Below, piece by piece: positions 25,801 to 32,860 of a stretch of 46,100 nt of DNA (position 1 is the first letter of the stretch; the number at the start of each line of letters is the position of its first letter). A program made the translations under genes and the position numbers. The DNA comes from Acetobacter pomorum. Its GTDB lineage: Bacteria; Pseudomonadota; Alphaproteobacteria; Acetobacterales; Acetobacteraceae. The stretch spans positions 1 to 46,100 of the forward strand of contig NZ_PEBQ01000147.1 in the NCBI RefSeq assembly GCF_002738225.1, read 5' to 3'. The notes below the pieces were generated by a model. The model was not told the origin of the DNA. It saw only the letters and a list, made by a program, of their open reading frames with translations, and did no database searches.

Positions 25801-26448
25801 ATGACGGGCATTTTCCCCCGTAACGCCATCAAGATGGATGACGAACCGGAAACTCCGGCAACCCCGGAGAAGGCAGAAGAAAAAACAGCCGGCGCCCCGC
25901 ATGGCGAACTGGAACACAAGTTGTTCAAGCAGCGGAAAGTGCTGATTTTTGGCGGGATTGATGATAAAATTGCCCGTGATGTAACGGGCCGTCTATTGGC
26001 GTTGGCAGGTGAATCTGACCAGCCGATTGATGTTTACGTTAACTCCCCTGGTGGGCATGTGGAAAGTGGAGACACGATTCATGATATGATCCGCTTTGTC
26101 GATTCGATTGCTCCGATCAACATGATTGGCACAGGTTGGGTGGCATCTGCTGGGGCGCTTATTTTTGCGGCCGGGCATAAAGAGCGTCGATTCTGCTTAC
26201 CCAATACGCGTTTTCTGCTGCACCAGCCGATGGGTGGCGTACGTGGGCCGGCAACGGATATCGACATTGAAGCGCGTGAAATTATCAAGATGCGTGAACG
26301 GCTGAACCGGATTTTCGCCAAGGAAACCGGGCATAGCTATGAAAAAGTCGCTAAAGATACGGATCGTAACTATTGGATGTCCGCCAAGGAAGCGATTGAT
26401 TACGGCTTAGTGACCAAGATCATTTCAAAGCTGTCTGATCTGCACTAA
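25801..26448 (+). CDS. ClpP-type serine protease subunit, divergent paralogue
   Basis: 215-aa ClpP-family peptidase subunit that would form heptameric rings docking to a Clp ATPase. The catalytic triad is intact: S116 in GTGWVASAG, H141 in FLLHQPMGG, D186 in KDTDRNYWMSAKEA. VNSPGG (80-85) is the oxyanion strand. It differs from canonical ClpP: an acidic, proline-rich N-terminal extension of about 35 residues replaces the usual axial-loop segment, and GGHVESGDTIHDMI replaces the usual SVTAGLAIYD. The ATG at 25801 has GGAG 7 nt upstream; an ATG at 25768 is in frame. No tig, clpX or lon gene is adjacent, so this is probably the second, non-canonical ClpP of the genome. It is followed by a terminator. 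Confidence 0.9.
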   Translation: MTGIFPRNAIKMDDEPETPATPEKAEEKTAGAPHGELEHKLFKQRKVLIFGGIDDKIARDVTGRLLALAGESDQPIDVYVNSPGGHVESGDTIHDMIRFVDSIAPINMIGTGWVASAGALIFAAGHKERRFCLPNTRFLLHQPMGGVRGPATDIDIEAREIIKMRERLNRIFAKETGHSYEKVAKDTDRNYWMSAKEAIDYGLVTKIISKLSDLH

Positions 26449-26453
26449 TACAC

Positions 26454-26504
26454 AACGCGCCTGCCTCGCATTTCCAGTTCTGGATTGGGTGAGGCAGGCG
26501 CGTT
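26454..26504 (+). terminator. Hairpin terminator after the clpP paralogue
   Basis: Perfect 14-bp arms (26454-26467 / 26491-26504) with a 23-nt loop, 6 bp after the stop codon. The following T-run is short. Confidence 0.65.
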
Positions 26505-26585
26505 TGCGTTACTGGATCTGCCGTTATATCTGCCCAGATGTTGGGTGTCGTATCACGCAGGATCCCTAGAAAACAGGTTCCTCAC

Positions 26586-27599
26586 ATGGGTTCTCTGAGC
26601 GATATCTATTCTCATCTGCCTGAAAGCATGGATGATCTGCCTCCGCCGCCCAATGAGGCGGCCGTGGAAGAGGCCGATTATCGTGCCCGCCATTGGGTAA
26701 GCCCTTTAAAAGGGCCGCTTACACCGGGGTCTGAGGCGCATAAGCATGCCTTGGCGGAAATGTTCCGCGAGACGTTTAATCCATACAGGCCATCTGTTAT
26801 CAACTGGCCCAAGCTGGACCCGGAAACGCTTAAACGTGTGACCTCCCTCCCTATCTGGGATATCGCCGTACAGACAGAGGGCAAGGCCCGCCTGCGCATG
26901 GCTGCTTACGCCAATCTGGTAACAGATCCGGATATGAAGGATGCCATCTCCCGCAATGCGTGGGAGGAAAACCGGCATAAGGAAGTACTGTCCAAAATGG
27001 TGGCAGCCTATGATATCCCCATGGCGCCGGAGCCTCCATATGTTGAGCCCAAGGATGTTGAATGGGCTTATCTGGTGACAGGTTTTTCCGAATGTGTGGA
27101 CAGTTTTTTTGCTTTTGGCATGTTCGAACTGGCCAAGCGTTCGGGCTATTTTCCGCCGGAACTGACAGATACGTTTGAGCCTATCATGCAGGAGGAGTGC
27201 CGACATATCCTTCTGTTTGCCAACTGGTTGGCATGGAACCGGGCGGTTATGCCATGGTGGCGGCGGCCTTATTTTGAACTGAAGGTGCTGGCTGTTTGGG
27301 CTTTCCTTGGATATGAGCGTTTGTCTTTGGTGCGCACGGTGGATGATGAAGGCCATGTGCATACGCAGGATAACAATTTTACGGTAACCGGCACCAAGGA
27401 AGTCACCAACATTCAGATCAATCTGCCGGATTTCATGCAGCTTTGTCTGGATGAGGATGACCGACGTTTTTCCGGGTATGATCCGCGTTTGCTGCGCCCA
27501 ACAACCACACCTGCCATTGCACGGGTTATTCGTGATGTTGGCCGGTGTTGGGAATTTGCTAGCGGTGTTTTTAAGGCCAACCGTAAAACAGCGTCTTAA
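26586..27599 (+). CDS. Ferritin-like diiron-fold protein of unknown function
   Basis: 337-aa soluble protein. Its core has the ligand pattern of a four-helix-bundle diiron protein: E98 (VQTEGKARLR), E128-x2-H131 (WEENRHKEV), E169 (TGFSECVDSFF) and E204-x2-H207 (QEECRHILLF). A Pro-rich N-terminus (15-45) and a C-terminal extension (250-337) lie outside the bundle. Two ExxH motifs point to an oxidase/oxygenase-type or iron-handling site rather than storage ferritin, but no substrate can be inferred. The ATG at 26586 has AGG 9 nt upstream; the frame extends to 26538. It is monocistronic, with hairpins on both sides. There is no encapsulin cargo peptide at its end (ANRKTAS). Confidence 0.75.
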   Translation: MGSLSDIYSHLPESMDDLPPPPNEAAVEEADYRARHWVSPLKGPLTPGSEAHKHALAEMFRETFNPYRPSVINWPKLDPETLKRVTSLPIWDIAVQTEGKARLRMAAYANLVTDPDMKDAISRNAWEENRHKEVLSKMVAAYDIPMAPEPPYVEPKDVEWAYLVTGFSECVDSFFAFGMFELAKRSGYFPPELTDTFEPIMQEECRHILLFANWLAWNRAVMPWWRRPYFELKVLAVWAFLGYERLSLVRTVDDEGHVHTQDNNFTVTGTKEVTNIQINLPDFMQLCLDEDDRRFSGYDPRLLRPTTTPAIARVIRDVGRCWEFASGVFKANRKTAS

Positions 27600-27618
27600 T
27601 CTGTTTCGAACCTCCATC

Positions 27619-27657
27619 AACCAGCCTGACTTTTATGCAGGCTGGTTTTGTTTTTTC
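27619..27657 (+). terminator. Rho-independent terminator after the ferritin-like gene
   Basis: Perfect 10-bp arms AACCAGCCTG / CAGGCTGGTT (27619-27628 / 27638-27647), 9-nt loop and a T-rich tail (TTGTTTTTT). Confidence 0.9.
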
Positions 27658-27978
27658 AGGTTGGGTGGTGTTGCGTTCTCTTTCTGCAAAAGGGGGCAAG
27701 CCACCGTATTTTCCAGATTATATTACCGCTCAGTGTGGTGAGGGTATTCTGTTCGTATTACGGAACAGGTGGCGCAAGAATGCTGAACGTTTTTTCAGGT
27801 AACGGCGAATAAATTAAGTGATTGTGCCGTCTATAAGGCGCAAAATACGCTTGAAATTTGTCTTGGCGGGCGGACTCTTTTAAAGCAGCCCCAACAGACA
27901 AAACCTCAACGCAACGAGGAACTGTGCCGGGAAGGAAGCAGATGGTGAACAAATACGGTGTTGGGGTAAGACGCACGT
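27658..27978 (+). other. Intergenic region rich in potential RNA/DNA secondary structure upstream of the flippase
   Basis: No credible gene; short minus-strand frames here lack homologous features. It holds CTGTTC/GAACAG at 27749-27768 (8-nt spacer), ACGGC/GCCGT arms flanking an AT-rich loop near 27800-27840, a TTGAAA (27851-27856) that could be a -35, and the branched structure at 27889-27966. Confidence 0.4.
27860..27972 (+). ncRNA. Candidate structured leader RNA ahead of the flippase gene
   Basis: CCCCAACA (27889-27896) pairs exactly with TGTTGGGG (27959-27966). Inside are a hairpin CCTC/GAGG (27904-27919, 8-nt loop) and a second arm ACTGT/ATGGT (27921-27925 / 27942-27946) topped by CC/GG around GGGAA. 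An outer GTCTT/AAGAC (27860-27864 / 27968-27972) may extend the closing stem. The 3' strand holds the only G-rich stretch before the ATG at 27979. It is either an mRNA leader or a small RNA. The family is not recognised. Confidence 0.35.
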
Positions 27979-29304
27979 ATGATGAATAGTCAGGTTAAGG
28001 CGCTGTTTGTCCGTGTCTTTCGTAACACTGGGTACATTCTGGGAGGGCGCGGTTTTTGTGCGGCCTTGTCCTTGTTTACCACAGCTATTGCAGCACGTGC
28101 GTTGGGTTTGCAGGATTATGGCGTTCTGCTGCTGATTAACTCTTTTGTTCTTTCCTGTTCGGCTGGGCTGCGGTTTCAATCCTGGCAGCCCTTATTGCAA
28201 TATGGCAGCAGCTTACATCGGGCAGGAGACAAGCAGCCTTTTCAAGTGCTCCTACGTCATTGCATGTTACTGGATGGCGTAGGCGCCGTGGCAGGTATGT
28301 GTGTTGCCTTGCTATTATGTAGTTGGTTTGGGGCTTTGTTAGGATGGGGAGATATATCTTCTTCCATGCCCTTTTGGTACATGACTGTTATTCTGTTCAT
28401 GAACACCGGCGGCGCCATGGGGGTTATGCGGCTTCTGGATCGGTATGAACTGTCTGTCATGGCAGATAGCGGAAGCGGGCTTATTCGTTTGGCAGGTAGC
28501 CTTGTAGGGCTGGTTTGGCATTGGTCATTCACCAGTTTTTTGCTGATTTGGTATCTTTCTACGGTTGCATCTTTCCTTATAAATTATGGAATGGGAGCCT
28601 TTTTGCTCTTGCGGGCAAATAGTCTGCAAAATTTCCGTATGTTGGGAGTGCCTTGGGTTAGCCCTATCAAGGGGATCTGGCGTTTTATATTTTCTGTCAG
28701 CATCAATCAGGCGCTAGCGCGTCTTTCCTCTCGTCTCACAGTTATGATTGTTGGCGCTGTTCTTGGGCCGCAAAGTGCCGCCATCTATAATGTGACATGG
28801 CAGATTTCTGATGGTTTGGCCCGTCCTGCCCAGATGATGACACCTGCCTTGTATCCAGAATTGGTTGCTTTGAAAGATAAAAGGGACTGGGCCTCTATCA
28901 GGCAGGTGACGCATCGTATTTTGCAGGTGTTGGGAGTGTTCTCTGTAGCGGTATTGGCTGTTGTTTTTGTGTTAGGCCCTTGGTTATTACATGTGTTGTT
29001 AACTGTGCCGTGGTCTGGCACCCGCACACTTTTGTTGCTGATGACACTGACCGCCATTTTGGATTTGTGGGATGTACCGCTGGAACCCTTGCTGGTTTCA
29101 CTTAATCGGGCCCATCAGATTTTGCTAGGGCGGCTGTTTACAATGTGTATTACGCTTCCCTTGCTCTATTTTCTGACATCAGGGTTGGGAATGACAGGGG
29201 CTGGCTTGGCAACATTGATAGGCGAGCTGGTTATTTTTCTGACAAGGCTTGTGCCTTATCTATTGATGAGCCGGAAACAGGATTTTGGGAAAGGTAATGG
29301 GTGA
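27979..29304 (+). CDS. Polysaccharide/oligosaccharide flippase (MATE-like Wzx family)
   Basis: 441-aa membrane protein with about 12-14 hydrophobic segments, N-terminal NTGYILGGRGFCAALSLFTT and ALGLQDYGVLLLINSF of the Wzx/MurJ-like polysaccharide exporters, and FSVSINQALARLSSRLTVMIVG in mid-protein. It should flip lipid-linked glycan units across the inner membrane. It is followed with a short overlap by an ELM1-family gene and then a glycosyltransferase, which supports a role in surface glycan assembly. Two ATGs in a row (27979, 27982) leave the start slightly open, and there is no strong Shine-Dalgarno at the usual distance. Confidence 0.82.
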   Translation: MMNSQVKALFVRVFRNTGYILGGRGFCAALSLFTTAIAARALGLQDYGVLLLINSFVLSCSAGLRFQSWQPLLQYGSSLHRAGDKQPFQVLLRHCMLLDGVGAVAGMCVALLLCSWFGALLGWGDISSSMPFWYMTVILFMNTGGAMGVMRLLDRYELSVMADSGSGLIRLAGSLVGLVWHWSFTSFLLIWYLSTVASFLINYGMGAFLLLRANSLQNFRMLGVPWVSPIKGIWRFIFSVSINQALARLSSRLTVMIVGAVLGPQSAAIYNVTWQISDGLARPAQMMTPALYPELVALKDKRDWASIRQVTHRILQVLGVFSVAVLAVVFVLGPWLLHVLLTVPWSGTRTLLLLMTLTAILDLWDVPLEPLLVSLNRAHQILLGRLFTMCITLPLLYFLTSGLGMTGAGLATLIGELVIFLTRLVPYLLMSRKQDFGKGNG

Positions 29305-30340
29305 AACATTACCAGTTTCTCACATGGGTGAGGTGTGGATATTGGATACGCACCGTGCTGGTGAAATGGCACAGTGCAAGGCTTTGGCGGATATGCTTGG
29401 TTTACCGTGCCAGATTGTTCCGCTTCAAGCAGACTTTAGCTTGCCCGAACAGATACCGGATACACAAAACATCAGGTTGATTTTGTCTTTTGGTAATGCG
29501 GTACGGGCCGCACTGGCATTACGTGCGCGTTGCAAAACAGTTCCCGCTATTGTGCAGATAGGGCGACCAAGCCATATACCTGTTACAGATCTGGATCTGA
29601 TTATTATTCCACCGCAGGATGATTACCCTGCGGCATCTAATGTCTTGCGTTTAAGATTTCCTTTGAACGGTGCAGATAAAAACAAAACATTTATTCCCCA
29701 GATAGATCAGAAGACCCGGCATGGCGGTACTGTTGTGCTTTATGGTGCACCGTCTCGTCAGTTTTTTCTGAATGAACAGGATACATATAAACTCCTGTAT
29801 TTTAGTAACAAATTGGCGCAAGCGCATCATGAACTTTTGCATGTTCTGACGAGCCCAAGAACACCTGTTGAAGCTGAAGGCTGGCTGAAAGAGATCAGTA
29901 AAACAATTCCGATGCAGATTTATAGTTTCCGAAAGGGTGTTAATCCTTTTCAGAATTTTTTGCGGGAAGCCAACCGGTTTGTTGTGACTGGAGATAGTGC
30001 ATCCATGCTGGCAGATGCCTGCCGAACAGGCGTGCCTGTATGGGTTTTTCCGTTACGCCCCAAGCGTCGTTTTATGACGCGCTTGCAAGTTTGGGCAGAT
30101 CGGCTAGGGCTGCAAACCATCCGAAACAAGTTGATAGAATATGGGTGGTTAGGTAGCGGAACGTGTTTTGATACATGGCATGCAACCTTGGCTGCGCAAA
30201 ATTATATACGTTTGGCGGCACCACAGTTGCCGTTACAGGCCCTAAATTGGAGCCCAGAGGCATTTCATCGGGATGATGATATGCAAAAATGTTATGAAAG
30301 CATCATGAAACTGCCTTTGTTTGTTGCCAGAAAAGCCTAG
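29297..30340 (+). CDS. ELM1/GtrOC1-family putative nucleotide-diphospho-sugar glycosyltransferase
   Basis: 347-aa protein of the family named after plant mitochondrial fission protein ELM1; bacterial members sit in lipopolysaccharide loci and have a GT-B-like fold. Recognisable parts are VWILDTHRAGEMAQCKALADMLG at the N-terminus (split here as VWILDTHRAGEMAQ), PAIVQIGRPS, DLIIIPPQDDYP, and the diagnostic C-terminal VTGDSASMLADACRTGVPVWVFPL. The ATG at 29297 overlaps the flippase stop by 8 nt and has GGGAAAGG upstream, so the two genes are coupled. Exact activity in bacteria is not settled; a role in glycan synthesis is inferred from neighbours. Confidence 0.75.
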   Translation: MGETLPVSHMGEVWILDTHRAGEMAQCKALADMLGLPCQIVPLQADFSLPEQIPDTQNIRLILSFGNAVRAALALRARCKTVPAIVQIGRPSHIPVTDLDLIIIPPQDDYPAASNVLRLRFPLNGADKNKTFIPQIDQKTRHGGTVVLYGAPSRQFFLNEQDTYKLLYFSNKLAQAHHELLHVLTSPRTPVEAEGWLKEISKTIPMQIYSFRKGVNPFQNFLREANRFVVTGDSASMLADACRTGVPVWVFPLRPKRRFMTRLQVWADRLGLQTIRNKLIEYGWLGSGTCFDTWHATLAAQNYIRLAAPQLPLQALNWSPEAFHRDDDMQKCYESIMKLPLFVARKA

Positions 30341-30457
30341 GTATTGGATACGCTGGTAACGCGGCACTATATGTCACGGTTGTAGGCTCTGCCATGAGGA
30401 AGTCTGTTTCGGCTGGCGGCTTGGTAACGGTATTTTCAGCAATGGGCAGACATTTGC

Positions 30458-31498
30458 ATGCACGAAAATTTTGAATGGAATGAGCAGACAGTTCTGCAAG
30501 GAACATGTGCGGCTATTGTAACGTATGGCAACCGCGTTCATTTGCTAACACAGGTTCTGGAGGGTGTTTTTAGCGCAGGTGCCGGGCATGCCGTGGTGGT
30601 CGATAACGGCACAGATGTGAATGTTGGGGCAGAAATTACCAGGTTGCCGGAAATATTTGGACCTGACCGGATGACCATTATACGCTTACCAACCAATACG
30701 GGCTCGGCTGGTGGTTTTCATGCTGCTATTCAGGCAGCAGCTTTGCGGAATAGTACGCAACATATCTGGGTGCTGGATGATGATAACAAGCCCGAACCAA
30801 ATTCCTTAAAAGCGCTTTCTAAAACATGGATTGGAATGGGGGCAAACCCACAAATATGCCTGAGCAGTTTTAGAAAAGATAAGAGAACTTATAAAAAGCT
30901 TTTTAAAACACGAAAATTTCACGGAATTACAAAAAACTCATTTTTTGGTTTTTCCATGCAGACCTTGTTTCGCAAACAAAAAGCAAAGGTTTGGCAGGAA
31001 GATGGGTTGAAGTGTCTGCAAATGCAAATGTCAGCTTATGGTGGTTTCTGGTTTCATAAAAGCTGGATCCAAAAAATTGGTTTGCCAGATACACGGTTTT
31101 TTCTTTATTTTGATGATTATGATTTCACCCTCCGCATTACGGAAAACGGAGGGCAAATCTGGGCATGCCAGAACAGTGCATTAAAAGATCTTGAATTGTC
31201 TTGGCAAGTCAATGAATCAGCATTGCAGCATTGGTTATGTGAAGAAGAAGAACTTTCCAGAACTTATTTTTCTATTCGGAACCGCGTGTATATTGAACGT
31301 AAATTTGTTACGAATAAGGATATCTATAATTTCAATATTATTTTTTATTGTTTGGCAAAAATTGTTTTCAAAAATAGCCAAAGTATTTTCTATCATTTTC
31401 GCCATCCCTATTTGGCATTTAGAAGATGGAAATTGATTGCGCAGGCTATAAAAGCTGGCAAAGCAGCCGATTTTCAAACACCGCCTCCAGTCATTTGA
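30458..31498 (+). CDS. Family 2 glycosyltransferase (galactofuranosyl/rhamnosyltransferase-like)
   Basis: 346-aa GT-A-fold transferase. The N-terminal Rossmann-like part has CAAIVTYGNR, VVVDNGT and LPTNTGSAGGFHAAI, followed by the metal/sugar-nucleotide motif VLDDDNKP (Asp 107-109). A later FFLYFDDYDFTLRI with nearby Trp residues fits the catalytic-base region. The C-terminal third, rich in Phe/Tyr/Lys, may lie against the membrane. From about 30870 onward the DNA is much richer in A and T than the neighbours, and codon choice shifts to AAA/TTT, suggesting the 3' half or the whole gene was acquired. A 117-nt gap separates it from the ELM1-like gene. Sugar donor and acceptor are unknown. Confidence 0.82.
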   Translation: MHENFEWNEQTVLQGTCAAIVTYGNRVHLLTQVLEGVFSAGAGHAVVVDNGTDVNVGAEITRLPEIFGPDRMTIIRLPTNTGSAGGFHAAIQAAALRNSTQHIWVLDDDNKPEPNSLKALSKTWIGMGANPQICLSSFRKDKRTYKKLFKTRKFHGITKNSFFGFSMQTLFRKQKAKVWQEDGLKCLQMQMSAYGGFWFHKSWIQKIGLPDTRFFLYFDDYDFTLRITENGGQIWACQNSALKDLELSWQVNESALQHWLCEEEELSRTYFSIRNRVYIERKFVTNKDIYNFNIIFYCLAKIVFKNSQSIFYHFRHPYLAFRRWKLIAQAIKAGKAADFQTPPPVI

Positions 31499-31518
31499 AA
31501 ACACGACCAGCTATTCCT

Positions 31519-31557
31519 AAAACCCGGTGTAATGAATGCCATATCACACCGGATTTT
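31519..31557. terminator. Bidirectional terminator between the glycosyltransferase and xthA
   Basis: CCGGTGT / ACACCGG stem (31524-31530 / 31546-31552), extended across one mismatch by AAAA/TTTT (31519-31522 / 31554-31557), between convergent genes. Confidence 0.75.
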
Positions 31558-31565
31558 GGGGTCTT

Positions 31566-32351
31566 TTAAGTGCGCGGCTTTGTAGGATCTTTTAGCGTAA
31601 CAATAAACGGCACATGGTCCGATGGGCGTGGCATCGCGCGTTCGTTTCTGTTTGGTGTCGCCGTTTGCAGCCGCTCTGCAAGACGTGGAGAAAGCAACAT
31701 GTGGTCAATCCGCAGTCCACAATCCCGCTCCCATGCACGTGCCTGATAATCCCAGAAGGTATAGGCTGCGCCTGTTGGGTGTAGGGCGCGTAATGCATCT
31801 GTCAAGCCAAGCCATAATAGACGACGATACGCCGCCCGGCTTTGTGGGCGCACCAAGGCATCTTCTGGGCCAAGAGCTCCCGGAGCGCAATCTATGGGGG
31901 CAGGGCAGATATTGTAGTCACCTGCCAGAGCAAAATCTTTTTCTTCAGCCAGCAAGAGGCGTGCGTGAGCTGTGAGGGCGTTTAGGAATTCAAGCTTGGT
32001 GGCATAACCTTGCTCTCCGCCCGAATTGCCATTGGGCAGATACAGATTTCCCAACACAACGTCTTGAGTGCACACTTCCACATACCGTGCTGCCGGGTCT
32101 GAAAAACCGGGCAGGTGGTCGGTTGTTATGCTAAAATCTCCACGCACAAGAGTGGCAACGCCATTGTAGGATTTCTGCCCCACAACAGCACAGCCATACC
32201 CTGCATCCTCAAAGGCAGCTTTGGGAAACTGATCCGTTTCACACTTGATTTCCTGCATCATCAGTACATCAGGCTGTTCACGTTTCAGCCAGTCAAGCAC
32301 CAGACCCAGACGTTGCCGAACAGAGTTTACATTCCACGTTGCGAGTTTCAT
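31566..32351 (-). CDS. xthA: Exodeoxyribonuclease III (AP endonuclease)
   Basis: Mg-dependent AP endonuclease and 3'-5' exonuclease for base-excision repair, 261 aa. Motifs: MKLATWNVNSVRQRL, MMQEIKCETDQFP (metal Glu), YNGVATLVRG, LAGDYNICP (catalytic Asp/Asn), RAWERDCGLRIDHMLLSP and the C-terminal RPSDHVPF (catalytic Asp-His). Its ATG overlaps the upstream erpA-type gene's stop in an ATGA at 32348-32351, so the two are coupled. Confidence 0.95.
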   Translation of the reverse strand: MKLATWNVNSVRQRLGLVLDWLKREQPDVLMMQEIKCETDQFPKAAFEDAGYGCAVVGQKSYNGVATLVRGDFSITTDHLPGFSDPAARYVEVCTQDVVLGNLYLPNGNSGGEQGYATKLEFLNALTAHARLLLAEEKDFALAGDYNICPAPIDCAPGALGPEDALVRPQSRAAYRRLLWLGLTDALRALHPTGAAYTFWDYQARAWERDCGLRIDHMLLSPRLAERLQTATPNRNERAMPRPSDHVPFIVTLKDPTKPRT

Positions 32352-32716
32352 GCCACAGAAAAGCTTGTACCACAGCCGCAGGAAGACGATGCATTGGGGT
32401 TGTTAACGGCAAAATGCGCACCCATCAGCTTGTCTGCAAAATCAAGCTCCGCTCCTGCAAGCAGATCCAAACTGGCAGGATCAACCACAACCAGCGCGCC
32501 GTTTCTTTCTATACGCGTGTCATCCTCTGCAATGTTGGCAGCCGGAATGAGCGTAAAAAGATACTGAAAGCCATTACAGCCTCCGGCTTCTACAGATACA
32601 CGCATGGCAACCGGAGCAGGGTTTGCTGCTGTGGCTGCGGCCTGCTTTTTGGCAATCACGCTGGCAATGCGGTTTGCTGCAGACTCCGAAACAGAAAAAG
32701 GTGTGGGCTGTGTCAT
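32348..32716 (-). CDS. erpA: A-type iron-sulfur cluster carrier (ErpA/IscA/HesB family)
   Basis: 122-aa carrier that receives Fe-S clusters from a scaffold and passes them to apo-enzymes. The three cluster-binding cysteines are present: C47 in SVEAGGCNGFQY, C113 and C115 in SSCGCGTSFSV. The insert KKQAAATAANPAPVA after the first helix lengthens the protein slightly. The ATG at 32716 is used; the frame extends to 32776 without support. ErpA is favoured over IscA because no isc genes are adjacent and ErpA is usually at this alphaproteobacterial locus next to xthA and dgt. Confidence 0.88.
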   Translation of the reverse strand: MTQPTPFSVSESAANRIASVIAKKQAAATAANPAPVAMRVSVEAGGCNGFQYLFTLIPAANIAEDDTRIERNGALVVVDPASLDLLAGAELDFADKLMGAHFAVNNPNASSSCGCGTSFSVA

Positions 32717-32860
32717 ACCTGTTAAATAGCTTGCGCGCGCTCTGGTTTGAAGGGGCAAGGTGCATAGAATAGTCAACTTTATCGGAATATTCTAAAGTTC
32801 CGTTCGGATCACATACCGGCAACAGGCTGGTAAAGCCTTACAGCAAAGGAAACCGCAGGC

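Noticed and set aside
27889..27966. SRP (4.5S) RNA gene suggested by GGAAGGAAGCAG
   Set aside because: The matching 5' half of the symmetric loop (CAGG-type) is missing, the loop is GGGAA rather than GGAA, and the fold is branched instead of one long hairpin. Kept only as an unclassified structured RNA.
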